DNA of 64,000 nucleotides, taken from Spirochaetales bacterium (GTDB lineage: Bacteria > Spirochaetota > Spirochaetia > Sphaerochaetales > Sphaerochaetaceae). A model generated the notes under the pieces. The model worked only from the letters and a program-made list of their open reading frames with translations, searched no databases and was not told the origin of the DNA. The stretch covers positions 1-64,000 of the forward strand of contig JAQYHB010000045.1 in the NCBI GenBank assembly GCA_028722305.1, in the 5' to 3' direction. The position numbers were made by a program, and so were the translations under genes. Below, piece by piece: positions 17,034 to 26,500 of this stretch (positions are counted from its first letter, which is position 1; each line of letters starts with the position of its first letter).

Positions 17034-17269
17034 TGTGCGAGAACCTTGGCACCGGCACTTGGCCTCTGGCATGTCAAGCGCAGAAGAGGGCAACATCCGG
17101 TAAAAGGACAGGGAGAAAGCACGTTTGTCGACGACCTCGGCCCGGATGGGATGGAGGCGGATACCGCCCTCCCTCGCGCCTGTCATGCCGCATGCATGGC
17201 GGACGGCGGGCTGCTCCGTTCAACCCTGGAATTGTATCCAATAAAGACAGAAACGGCAGGCACTGGCAA
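17034..17269. other. Intergenic stretch with no recognised feature
   Basis: Together with the promoter just to its left this makes a 311-base gap between the binding-protein start and the end of the EamA gene. Apart from that promoter I see no gene, no convincing terminator and no repeat. The reading frame of the binding protein stays open upstream for 76 codons, but the translation lacks family similarity and precedes the signal peptide, so I do not treat it as coding. Confidence 0.5.
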
Positions 17270-18130
17270 TCAGAGCAACATGAGCAGGGTTCCCACGACA
17301 ATCAGGACAAGCCCGATGGCAGAGCGTTTGTCCAGCCGTTCGTGGAAGACCACCGCGGAAAAGGCGATGGTCACCAACATGCTGAGCTTGTCGATCGGGA
17401 CGACCACGCTGGCAAGTCCGTCCTGCAAGGCCTTGTAGTAGCACAGCCAGGAACCGCCGGTGGCAAGACCGGAAAGGCAGATGAAGCCCAGCTCGTTCCT
17501 CGGAATCTCGCGCACCTTGTCCTTCTTTCCGGTGACAAGCACCATGACCCAGGCCATGACCAGCACAACGGCGGTGCGGATGGTGGTGCCAAGGTTGCTC
17601 GGCACGCCCTGAATCCCGATCTTGCCGAGGATGGCGGTCAGCGAGGCAAACAAGGCCGATCCAAAGGCGAACAGGAGCCAGGAGCCCTTCTCTTCTTTGG
17701 GCCCCGTAGTCTCCTTCTTCTGGATCATCAGCCAGGTACCGATGGCAATCAGGACAACGCAGAGCGCCTTCAGCGGGGTTACCTGCTCGTGTAAAAACAG
17801 GAAGGCGAGAATGATGGTCAGGATGGTGCTCGACTTGTCGATCGGCACCACCTTGTTGATATCGCCAATCTGCAAGGCGCGGAAATAGCACAACCAGGAA
17901 GCTCCGGTCGCAAGGCCGGAAAGGACCAGGAAAAGCCAGGTTTTGGAAGAAATCTCGGAAAGCGGGGTGTACTGCCCCGTCACCCACACCATCGCGGCCG
18001 ACATGGCAAGGACGACGATGGTCCTGATTGCCGTCGCGACCGTGGAGTCGGTCTTGCGGATACCGCATTTGGCGAGAATCGACATAAGTCCGGCGAAAAG
18101 CGCGGACAAGAACGCGTACATGACCCACAT
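17270..18130 (-). CDS. EamA/DMT-family transporter
   Basis: Inner-membrane protein of 286 residues with ten transmembrane helices arranged as two similar halves. Both halves repeat the segment GLATGxSWLCYxxAL and a charged loop with VVPIDK followed by a serine-containing stretch, a clear sign of the internal duplication of the drug/metabolite transporter family. Members export or import amino acids, nucleotides or sugars; nothing here fixes the substrate. A GAGGTGG site precedes the ATG at 18130, and a TATAGT box on the minus strand (18156-18151) is a likely -10. The gene stands alone. Confidence 0.87.
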   Translation of the reverse strand: MWVMYAFLSALFAGLMSILAKCGIRKTDSTVATAIRTIVVLAMSAAMVWVTGQYTPLSEISSKTWLFLVLSGLATGASWLCYFRALQIGDINKVVPIDKSSTILTIILAFLFLHEQVTPLKALCVVLIAIGTWLMIQKKETTGPKEEKGSWLLFAFGSALFASLTAILGKIGIQGVPSNLGTTIRTAVVLVMAWVMVLVTGKKDKVREIPRNELGFICLSGLATGGSWLCYYKALQDGLASVVVPIDKLSMLVTIAFSAVVFHERLDKRSAIGLVLIVVGTLLMLL

Positions 18131-18195
18131 AGCGATCCACCTCTCGACTTACTATACAGATAAAGTTCGTCTTATGCTACTTTTCCTTTGCGCCA

Positions 18196-19509
18196 TCACT
18201 TTCCCACGATCTCATCCAGCATCCCGATATCCCAGAGGAGCCAGCTGCCCACGTACTTCTTACGGATATCCTTGGTGCACTTCACATGGGTCGGAATATT
18301 CCTGGTCTCCACGCCGACCTCTTCCAGACGGGTGGGCATGGAAAGCGACCGCATCACCTTCTCCACCTTCTCCGCCTTGGGAAGGGTGGCGACCACCTGG
18401 CGGATTTCAGGCCATTTCCTGGCAATCACCTCAAGGCGTTTCGCGTGCTCAGCGAGGTCGTATTTGCGTTCCTTCGCCTCCAAGGCGATCATGCTCTCGG
18501 CCGCCGGCCCGACATAGCTCCGCAACACCTGCTTCCACTTTTCGTAGCTGAAGTTGGCGGCATAGGCGTTGGCTTTCTGGATGTCGACATGATCGATCCT
18601 TTGGATACGCTCGTACATCCGTAGCGCGTACAGCGTGGCGACACCACACTGGATGCCGTGCAGGTCGCAGGGGGTTCCGAAAGCCAGGTGGCGCATGTCG
18701 ATGATGTGGCTGATATAGTGCTCCATTCCGCTCGCCGGACGCGTCACCCCGGCGTAGGCCATGGCACAACCGGCAAGCAGGAGCCCGTCGGTCACCTCCT
18801 TCACCGCCTCGCAATCCCCCTGCAGCAGTCTCGGGGCGGCCCGCAGCTCGGAGTCCAAAGCCTTGCGGATCATGGCTGCAATCTCGGGACAGTAGTATTC
18901 CCCGTTGATCAGATTGCTCAGCTTCCATTCGGTCAGGCTGATGTACTTGGCGAGCATGTCGCCCAAACCGCTGGCAATCATGTGCCGGGGACTATTGGCA
19001 AGCACATCCAAGTCCGCCACGACCGCCCATGCGGTGGCCGAGGGCAGGGACACTTTCAGTCCATCCACATCCACCGAGCTGGTCGGGCTGACCATGCCAT
19101 CCATGCTCGGAGCTGTCAGGACCAGGATGTAGTGACGACCGGTGGCGCGGCTGACGAACTTGGAAAGATCGTTGATCACACCGCTGCCGACGGCAAGGAT
19201 GCCGTCCGCCTCGGGATCCCAGCGCATGACCACCTTTCCGAGCTCCTCCTCGGTCGGAGGAACGGGATCCGTCGTCTCGTAGACAAAGACGCTCAACGGC
19301 ATATGGGCCCTCTCAAGAACCCGGACGACCTCGTTTCCGGCCGCTGCCTTGGTGTTCAGGTCCATGATCACGAAGGGATGCTGGCAGCCCATTTCCTTCA
19401 GAAGCCGTGGAATTTCCTCCAAGGCGCCCCGCTGAACCACCAGAGCCTTCACCGCGTCATTGACATGGCGCTTCCCGCAACTGCAAACCTTTCCCCTGTT
19501 GAGTTCCAT
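18196..19509 (-). CDS. AraM/EgsA-type sn-glycerol-1-phosphate dehydrogenase
   Basis: Metal- and NAD(P)H-dependent dehydrogenase of the iron-containing alcohol dehydrogenase superfamily, 437 residues. Diagnostic segments are GSGVINDLSKFVS for the dinucleotide site, LTAPSMDGMVSPTSS, then GDMLAKYISLTEWK and SGMEHYISHIID carrying the metal-binding aspartate and histidines. AraM of Bacillus reduces dihydroxyacetone phosphate to glycerol 1-phosphate. The ATG at 19509 has GGAGG five bases upstream; an in-frame TTG four codons earlier overlaps that site and is rejected. The gene is divergent from a PfkB kinase. Whether it makes glycerol 1-phosphate or serves in sugar metabolism cannot be told. Confidence 0.85.
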   Translation of the reverse strand: MELNRGKVCSCGKRHVNDAVKALVVQRGALEEIPRLLKEMGCQHPFVIMDLNTKAAAGNEVVRVLERAHMPLSVFVYETTDPVPPTEEELGKVVMRWDPEADGILAVGSGVINDLSKFVSRATGRHYILVLTAPSMDGMVSPTSSVDVDGLKVSLPSATAWAVVADLDVLANSPRHMIASGLGDMLAKYISLTEWKLSNLINGEYYCPEIAAMIRKALDSELRAAPRLLQGDCEAVKEVTDGLLLAGCAMAYAGVTRPASGMEHYISHIIDMRHLAFGTPCDLHGIQCGVATLYALRMYERIQRIDHVDIQKANAYAANFSYEKWKQVLRSYVGPAAESMIALEAKERKYDLAEHAKRLEVIARKWPEIRQVVATLPKAEKVEKVMRSLSMPTRLEEVGVETRNIPTHVKCTKDIRKKYVGSWLLWDIGMLDEIVGK

Positions 19510-19672
19510 ATCCGCCTCCAACTTTCATCAACTCCTTATTCTAACTCATTCCGTTCCCTCTTCCTAGCGCAATCTCAAAAACACGAAAACCGCCTTTCTT
19601 TTCCCATTTTTCCAAGATTTCTCCTCCATCCGGTGAAAATACGTTATGATAGGTGAAACAAGGAAGGAAAGT

Positions 19673-20542
19673 ATGCGCTTCGTGGCTTTTGGAGAGATAT
19701 TGTTCGATGTGATCATGGACCAGGCGAAACTGGGGGGCGCGCCACTGAACGTGGCAAGCCATATCCAGAGACTCGGCTCGGAAAGCCTAGTCGTCAGCGC
19801 GGTAGGCCGTGACGAGCTCGGAAGCAGGGCGCTCAAGGAGATTTCCGACCTCGGGCTGTCCACCCGCTACATCAAGCGCAGCGCCTACCCCACCGGAAGG
19901 GCTGACGTCGTTCTGCGTAACGGCAACGCCGACTACACCTTCAACGACCCTTCGGCTTGGGATGACATCACCTTGGCCGCACCGCTTCCTCCCCGGGTTG
20001 ATGTCCTGTATTGGGGATCCCTCGTCCAGAGACACGAGACCAGCAGGCAGAGTCTCAAGACGCTGTTGGAGGAAACGAATGCACCCCTCAGGTTCTTCGA
20101 CGTCAATATCCGCAAGCATTTCTATACCCCCGCCATCCTCGATGACGGAATCACCCACGCGTCCATCCTGAAGATGAACGACGAGGAAGTGGCAATCGTC
20201 AGTTCCGCCGTCGGCGTGAAAGGGGCGAATCTGGAGGAATCCGTACGGAATCTGCTTGCAGCCTACCCGCTGGAGATGGTGCTGGTCACCCTTGGTGGAG
20301 AGGGATCGGAATGCTTCACCAAAGAGGGCAAGCGCTTCAAGCAAGCTTGCGGAAAGGTGGAAGTGGTGGATACCGTCGGCGCGGGCGACAGCCTTTCGGC
20401 CGCCTTCATCTCCACCTTGGTTGGCGGAGGTTCGGTCCAAGAGGCGCTCCACCGGGGCACCCTGCTGGCCAACTACGTCTGCGGGCACCGGGGGGCGATT
20501 CCCACCTACGACGAGAAGATCACCGCCTCGCTCGGACTCTGA
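19673..20542 (+). CDS. PfkB-family carbohydrate kinase (fructokinase-like)
   Basis: Cytoplasmic ribokinase-fold sugar kinase of 289 residues. Substrate-binding features include GEILFDVIMD at the start and GGAPLNVASHIQRLG; the C-terminal signature VDTVGAGDSLSAAF contains the anion hole and catalytic aspartate. The pattern is nearest to bacterial fructokinases, but 2-keto-3-deoxygluconate and other ketoses are possible substrates. An AAGGAAGG site lies just upstream of the ATG at 19673, and TATGAT at 19645-19650 is a likely -10 box without a clear -35. It converges with the EAL-domain gene, four bases apart. Confidence 0.87.
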   Translation: MRFVAFGEILFDVIMDQAKLGGAPLNVASHIQRLGSESLVVSAVGRDELGSRALKEISDLGLSTRYIKRSAYPTGRADVVLRNGNADYTFNDPSAWDDITLAAPLPPRVDVLYWGSLVQRHETSRQSLKTLLEETNAPLRFFDVNIRKHFYTPAILDDGITHASILKMNDEEVAIVSSAVGVKGANLEESVRNLLAAYPLEMVLVTLGGEGSECFTKEGKRFKQACGKVEVVDTVGAGDSLSAAFISTLVGGGSVQEALHRGTLLANYVCGHRGAIPTYDEKITASLGL

Positions 20543-20546
20543 TCCA

Positions 20547-23105
20547 TCAACCCTCCGGGAAGAGCGTCTCCTTGCGCATGGTCTCCACCGCGTGGAGCGG
20601 GCTCTCCGGCTTGCCGAAATAGTACCCTTGGATATAGTCGCTGTGGAGCCTTTTCATATTCTCATACTCCTGCCTGGTCTCGATACCCTCGCAGACCACC
20701 CGCTTGCCCAAGTCATGGACAAGGGCGATCACATCCTGGAAGAAGGCATTCTTGTTCACGCTGTACTGGTAGCAGAGCGATTTGTCGACCTTCACGATAT
20801 CCACAGGAATGGTGGACAGCGTACTCAGAGATGAGTATCCGATTCCGAAATCGTCCATCATCAGTTGGATGTGCATCGCCTTGGCGGCCTTGAAGAAGGA
20901 TTCGGCGTCCCTGTTCTGGATGCAGAGGCTTTCCGTGATTTCCAGTCTGACAGCGGTGGCTGGCACCTCATAGGCGACAAGCAGGTCCTGCAGGAAGGAC
21001 AGATAGGCAGTATCCCCCAGCTGGTCGGCGGAGAAATTGATGGAGACAGGGGGTGGATCCAGCCCTTCCTTCCGCCACTGGCCGATCTGGCGGACGGTCA
21101 GTTCCGTGGTCACGCGCCCGATTTGGCGGATCCAGCCGTTCTTCTCGGCAATAGGGATGAAGGTTCCCGGTCCTAAAGCTCCGTTCTTCATCCGCGCAAG
21201 GGCCTCAAACCCCACCAGTTTCCCGGTGAGGGTATCCACCTGCGGCTGATAGACCATCATCAGGCCGTCATGCTGGATTGCGTCAAGCAGCAGGCTCTTC
21301 TCCGTCTCCCTCTCGTGTTCTTCCATCTGCATCTTCGGGGTGAAAAGAAGATAGTTGCTCCTACCCCTTTCCTTGGCCCTGGCAAGCGCGGTCTCGGTCC
21401 AAGAGAGCACATCCTTCCCCTGGGCATTGCTTTCCGAGTTGGCTGCGCCAAGGCTGGCGGAGATATGGGAAGTATCAAGTCCTGTCTCCCGCGCCATTCC
21501 CACAATCTCAAGCACATGGTCCAAAATCGGGTCTGACTCCTTCAGATGCCGGCCGGGGAGGACCAGCAGGAACGCATCTCCTCCATAGCGGGCGACCACT
21601 CCGCCATACGTTTTTGCGAGAACGCCGAGCTCCGCGGCGATGTCCTTCAGGATACGGTCGCCTACCGAATGGCCGTAGGTCTCGTTGATGCCCTTCATAC
21701 CATTGACATCCGTCAGGACGAGAGCGTACTCGCGTCCGTTGGTCACATCTTCGTTCAGCTTGTCCAAAACCTGCTGGCGGGTGTAGACCCCAGTCAAGGA
21801 ATCGTGCTCGTTAGCGAACCGGAGCCGCTCTGCCGTCTTCCGGAGGTCACTTTCCATCCGCTTGCGCTTATGGACCTCCAGCCGGGCACCGATGATGACC
21901 AGCAAGAAACCGACCAGGATGAGCGCCATCGGATAGAACACCTGCCCATACATTTCGTTGAAGGAGACCGGAGCGCCAAGGATAATCGTGCCTTCCGGGA
22001 GGTCGTCGAAGGAAAGCCCAAACCGCTTCATGCCCTGGTAGCTGGCCACATATGCGCCGGAGGACTCGATGGAAGAGACGGACACCGTCGAAAGGTCCAA
22101 CTCCTCGTCGAGGATGGCGTGCATGGTGCGGACCGCCCCGGCGGCTATGTCCATGAAGAAAGTGGTCCTGCCTGCCACGAGTCCGTTGTTATACCCACCC
22201 TTGCTGTTGTGGAAGACCGGGACGGAGGTGGCATGTGCGACCGTACGGGAAATCTCCACCGTAGTATGGTAGTTGTCGTTCTTGTCCAAATGGGCGGAAA
22301 GCAGCAGGATGATGGTACCATCCCCGTAGGAGGAAAGGATCTTCTGGAGCTCTTCGTCCGTGTATTGGTCGTAATGGAGGGAGACAAGGCGGATTCCCTC
22401 ATAGGAAGGATCCTGTGCAAGAGATTCGAAGATCTTGCCTTCCGCCTGCCCGGACAGGCTGTTGTCGTAGATCGCAACCACTTCCCTCGTCGAGGGAAGC
22501 AGTTTCAAGGCCATGGCGACGGTGGAACTGACGTTGCTGTCTTCCAGGTATCCGGTGACCAGCGGGTCCTTGGCCGCCTCATAGCCGAACTCGAAGTCCT
22601 GCACACCGAAGAAGATGACGGGAAGGTCCTTGAAAAAATCGTCACGGTGCCGCATGACGAACTGCAACGCGAAGTCATCCGCGACAATCAGGCCGTAATA
22701 GTGGTCCTCGGCAAGCAGGTCCCTGACCATCCGTTCGATTGTCCTGATGTCGCTCTCGCTGTGGTGCTTGAGGGAGTCCATATTGATGACATCAAACTCA
22801 ATCTCGTTGGAATCGCTGCCGGAAAGCAGGCCTGCAATTTGATCGAAATAGTAGGCGCTGGTAGGATCGTAGGAGGAAAGGAACAGGATCTTCTTCGTGT
22901 TTTTCCGTAAAGAGACGGGGCTCAGGGAGATTTCCTGGTCGTAGGAGGCCACTCCGGAAACGGATAGGTTTCTCTGGAAAACTTCCTCCTCGTTGACCCG
23001 GATCTGTCTTGTCAAGGCGATGGCAAGGGAAAGCGCGCCGATGATGGCGATGATGATGCCTGCGATGGTAAACAGCAGGCTGGCCATAGAGTCACGACTG
23101 CTCAT
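20547..23105 (-). CDS. Membrane sensor with degenerate GGDEF and intact EAL domain (c-di-GMP phosphodiesterase)
   Basis: Protein of 852 residues predicted to degrade cyclic di-GMP in response to a periplasmic signal. Transmembrane helix at 10-31; periplasmic domain of about 40-388 resembling the ABC-type substrate-binding sensor fold (KKILFLSSYDPTSAYYFDQI); second helix at 390-408; GGDEF domain 430-588 whose site reads GGDAF (508-512), so cyclase activity is unlikely; EAL domain from about 605. The EAL set is complete: EAL at 634, INFS, LEITES, DDFGIGYSS, VKVDKS, EGIE and IQGYYFGKP. Its start has a strong GGAGG site inside the end of a small membrane-protein gene, so the two are probably one unit. 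Confidence 0.88.
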   Translation of the reverse strand: MSSRDSMASLLFTIAGIIIAIIGALSLAIALTRQIRVNEEEVFQRNLSVSGVASYDQEISLSPVSLRKNTKKILFLSSYDPTSAYYFDQIAGLLSGSDSNEIEFDVINMDSLKHHSESDIRTIERMVRDLLAEDHYYGLIVADDFALQFVMRHRDDFFKDLPVIFFGVQDFEFGYEAAKDPLVTGYLEDSNVSSTVAMALKLLPSTREVVAIYDNSLSGQAEGKIFESLAQDPSYEGIRLVSLHYDQYTDEELQKILSSYGDGTIILLLSAHLDKNDNYHTTVEISRTVAHATSVPVFHNSKGGYNNGLVAGRTTFFMDIAAGAVRTMHAILDEELDLSTVSVSSIESSGAYVASYQGMKRFGLSFDDLPEGTIILGAPVSFNEMYGQVFYPMALILVGFLLVIIGARLEVHKRKRMESDLRKTAERLRFANEHDSLTGVYTRQQVLDKLNEDVTNGREYALVLTDVNGMKGINETYGHSVGDRILKDIAAELGVLAKTYGGVVARYGGDAFLLVLPGRHLKESDPILDHVLEIVGMARETGLDTSHISASLGAANSESNAQGKDVLSWTETALARAKERGRSNYLLFTPKMQMEEHERETEKSLLLDAIQHDGLMMVYQPQVDTLTGKLVGFEALARMKNGALGPGTFIPIAEKNGWIRQIGRVTTELTVRQIGQWRKEGLDPPPVSINFSADQLGDTAYLSFLQDLLVAYEVPATAVRLEITESLCIQNRDAESFFKAAKAMHIQLMMDDFGIGYSSLSTLSTIPVDIVKVDKSLCYQYSVNKNAFFQDVIALVHDLGKRVVCEGIETRQEYENMKRLHSDYIQGYYFGKPESPLHAVETMRKETLFPEG

Positions 23106-23403
23106 CGCCCCCTCCTTGATTGATGCGGCAACCGGCCGAGCAGATGACCTCTATCCCCAGCCTGGCTGGCAGTGTCCCGATCGCCTCGGTCCCCTTCCTC
23201 ACCCGCTTCATCGGTTCCGCCAGGAGTGCGAATTCGAGCAAGCCGCATAGGGAAAGACAGATATCCAGAAGAGCTTTCCCGTCAGGGAGGAGGTAAGGCC
23301 AAAAGAGGAGGATCTCAGTGACGCAGGCATAGGCAAGGCAGAAGCACAAGACCTTCCGGCCATACCCGAAATACCTCAATGCCTCAAGACCCATCTTTTG
23401 CAT
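23092..23403 (-). CDS. Small membrane protein upstream of the EAL sensor
   Basis: A 103-residue protein I do not recognise. It has two hydrophobic stretches, about residues 18-38 and 45-65, separated by a short proline-containing turn, so it is likely a two-helix membrane protein. The C-terminal 35 residues are basic and cysteine-containing (two cysteines near the end). The start at ATG 23403 has GGAGAAAGG upstream; an ATG nine codons earlier is possible. Its stop overlaps the EAL sensor start by 14 bases, suggesting coupled translation and a partner role for the sensor. No signature links it to a known family. Confidence 0.6.
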   Translation of the reverse strand: MQKMGLEALRYFGYGRKVLCFCLAYACVTEILLFWPYLLPDGKALLDICLSLCGLLEFALLAEPMKRVRKGTEAIGTLPARLGIEVICSAGCRINQGGGDEQS

Positions 23404-23521
23404 TGCCTTTCTCCAGCAGAACCCATGCACGCATCCACTTCCCGGGTTTAGGCCTATCTTATTTCATTTGGCAAAATCTTTTCTACTACCTACGGATATT
23501 CCCAGCCTTTTCCTTTCAGTC

Positions 23522-26500
23522 TTACCGCCGAAGGGCTTTGTCTTCATACATGGCTGCGTCCGCTTTCCTGAGGACCGCATCGATATCGGTGATTCTTCCC
23601 GTATGGATCGTGTATCCCAAGGCAAGGCTGAGCCCTTGCGCGAGGCAGGAAGCCTTGATCTGGTAGATCAGATTCCGGGCACCGGCGTCGTCCATACCCT
23701 CGCAGATGACCAAAAACTCGTCCCCGCCCATGCGCACCACATGGTCCGCATCTGTCAGGCGCGTCAGAATCGCGCTGACCGAACAAATCAGATGGTCCCC
23801 CGCCTCGTGGCCTTGGGTATCGTTCATGTGCTTCAGGCCGTTGATGTCTCCGGAAATCAGGGCCACCGTGCCCACGAAGGTCCGCTCCCGGAGGTACTGC
23901 GCAAGGCCGCCCCGGTTCAACGCGCCGGTCATGGGGTCGTGCAGGCTACGCTGGAGGGCCTCGTTCAGGCTGTTGCGGTTGCGCAGCAGCACGGCAAAGA
24001 AGTCCGTCAGTGTAGCAAGCATGTAGCCCGCAGGACGGAAATTCTCCTCGGAGGCGTTCAGGACCATAGTGAAGCCGAGAGAGGTGCCGGAAATCGCCAG
24101 ATGGCCGGAGATGATGTTCCGCACACCCTCAATCGGGAGGACGAAGTCCGGGTTGCGCTTCAAGAATTCCTCGTAGTCGGGAATCATCGCGACCTTCTTT
24201 TGGGCAAAAATCCGGTACAAGGGCTCCAGGTTCTTGCAGAGCATGCCCTGCATCTCCTCCTTGACGGGTAACCGGCCCTTCCGGCACCACTCGTAGGTGC
24301 AACGTACCGTCTGCTCCGGTCGTTCCTCGAACAGCAGGAAACGGTCCGCCTGCATGCTGAAGGCAAGATGCTCCATGGTCTTCTGGATGCCTTGGGAGGG
24401 GTCCTTTTCCGCCATGCCCTGGGTGATGGCGTCATTCGCCCACATCTCGTAGTCAAGCAGGCTTTGCGAGGAAGTGCCGTCGTTCTCCTGATTCCCTATG
24501 GAGAAGCGTACGGTCCTTCCCTTCCAAGGAGCCAGAACGCTCTTGACGAGATACTCCTGCCCGCTTCCCTTGCATTTCTGCCGGTAGATGGAGAAGGTCG
24601 ACGAGGAAAGGGTGCTGTTGGGACAGAAGCTGCAGGGAGTGTCGCTGCACTCCAAAATCTCATAGCACTTCTTCCCTGCATAATCGCTGTCCTCAGCAAG
24701 GCTCAGGTCCTTGCGCATGGCCTTGTTGATGAACAGGATCTCGCTGGTCTCCGGATCAATCAGCGAGACCCGGTCCGATAGGGAATCCAGGGTTTCGGTC
24801 GACAAGCCAACTCTCTGCCAAAGGGAGTCCAACCGTTCCATCCCGTCATTCTCGGGATGGCTGGCGCGTTCGTGCAACATGCCCAGCAGGTCGAAGAAAT
24901 CCCGGGCCTCCGCACCAAAGACGATGGAGCATGCCATCTCCAAGTGGCAGGCGGTTCCGCCGATCTCCTGGATGCCTTGAATCCGATTCTGGACATTCCG
25001 CACCAGTTGTACGAGAAGCCCGCTGGTCGACTCCCTGCCAAGGAGCAGGAAGTCGCAACCAGCAAGGTGGGAAACGGAGGCCCCCATCGGGATTCCGTCC
25101 CGTTTCAATTCCTCGGCGACAAGACGCACCACCTCCTGCGTGAAGCCACTGCCGAAGGTTCTGCACAGGCGTCCGTAGTCCCTCAACGTCAGATAGACGC
25201 CACAGTAGCCAGCTCCGCTCTTGCGATATGCCTCGTCGTAAGCGCCGGCGGCAATCAGGATCCCATACATGTCGAGCAAGCCGGTCTCCGGGTCGGTGAT
25301 GAAGGACTCTTCGGGGGGTTTCCTTCCCACGTTGAGGAACCCTGCAGTACCCGCAATCTCGTTTCCAAGATACCAGGGGAACTCCGTGACGGTCAGTTGC
25401 CGTCCTACCCCGTCAACCAGGATCATGCGGGTATCATGGAGGGTCTCCCCATACCGGAGGACACGTTCCTCCCGGCTACGGAAGGAATCGGCGTCGGCGT
25501 AGATGCCAAGCTCCTTGGCGGTCTTTCCCTGCACCTCGTCACGGCTCTTCCCGATCTCGGCAAGCAGTTTCTCATTGGCACCCAAGAAGCGAAGCGAGCG
25601 GTCTTTCCAGAAGGCGGGAATGCCGGAGAAACGAAGGAACGCATACAGGAGGGAACGCTCCCACGTCGGCGTCTGGATATCCGGAGAGTCTGAACCGGAA
25701 GAAAGGGATGCGACAAAGACCGGAAGCAGCGCCTTCCGCTCCGGATACGTCTCCCAGATGTCCGGCCGCTCACACAAAAGAAGACCCTTCTCCTTTTCCC
25801 GGAAAAGGACGAGCGCAAGAAAGACCGTCCAGCGGTAGGTGCCGTCCTCCCTGCGAATGCGGAAAAGATCCTGGGCATAGCCCCGTCCGGAAGCATCGGC
25901 CGCACGGTAAAGGTGCTTTCCATCGACGAAGGAAAGGAACCGCTTCTGGTCGTCCATGTGTACCAGCTCGCTCGAGTAGGCGGCGAAGGAAGAGGAAATT
26001 CCGGAAAAGACGGAACCGGGGCGGACCTTTGGATGGACGCACTCGACGACCTCGATCTCGTCCTTCTGCAAGTCCAGGAAATAGACCCCGTCAAAGAACT
26101 GGGCTACGTTCCGGAATATGGCGTCGGAGCGCTGGCTCTTCTCTGTCTCCTGGTCGAAGCTGATATTGGTCAGGCTCTCTTTGCCAATCCAGAAATCACG
26201 CACCCCGCCGAGCTTGGTCGCAGACATGCGCAGGTATTGGCCATTGTCCACGAAGGTCGTGGTGGCCACGGTGCCTGCGAACACCTGGTCCATGAAATAC
26301 CCCAGCTTGCGTGAAATCGGGGCGTTCCTTACGGCAAGCAACCGGTTGAGCCCGTCCAGGCTCTGGATGTCTACCGTCTTGAGCTCGTCAAGGAAGGCGG
26401 GGTTCGCGCAGAGCATCCTGCTCGTCCCGTTCTCACGCAGGCATAGCCCGATCGGGGTCTGGGAGACGATGTCCACCAGGCCCGCAACGCCATAGACGGA

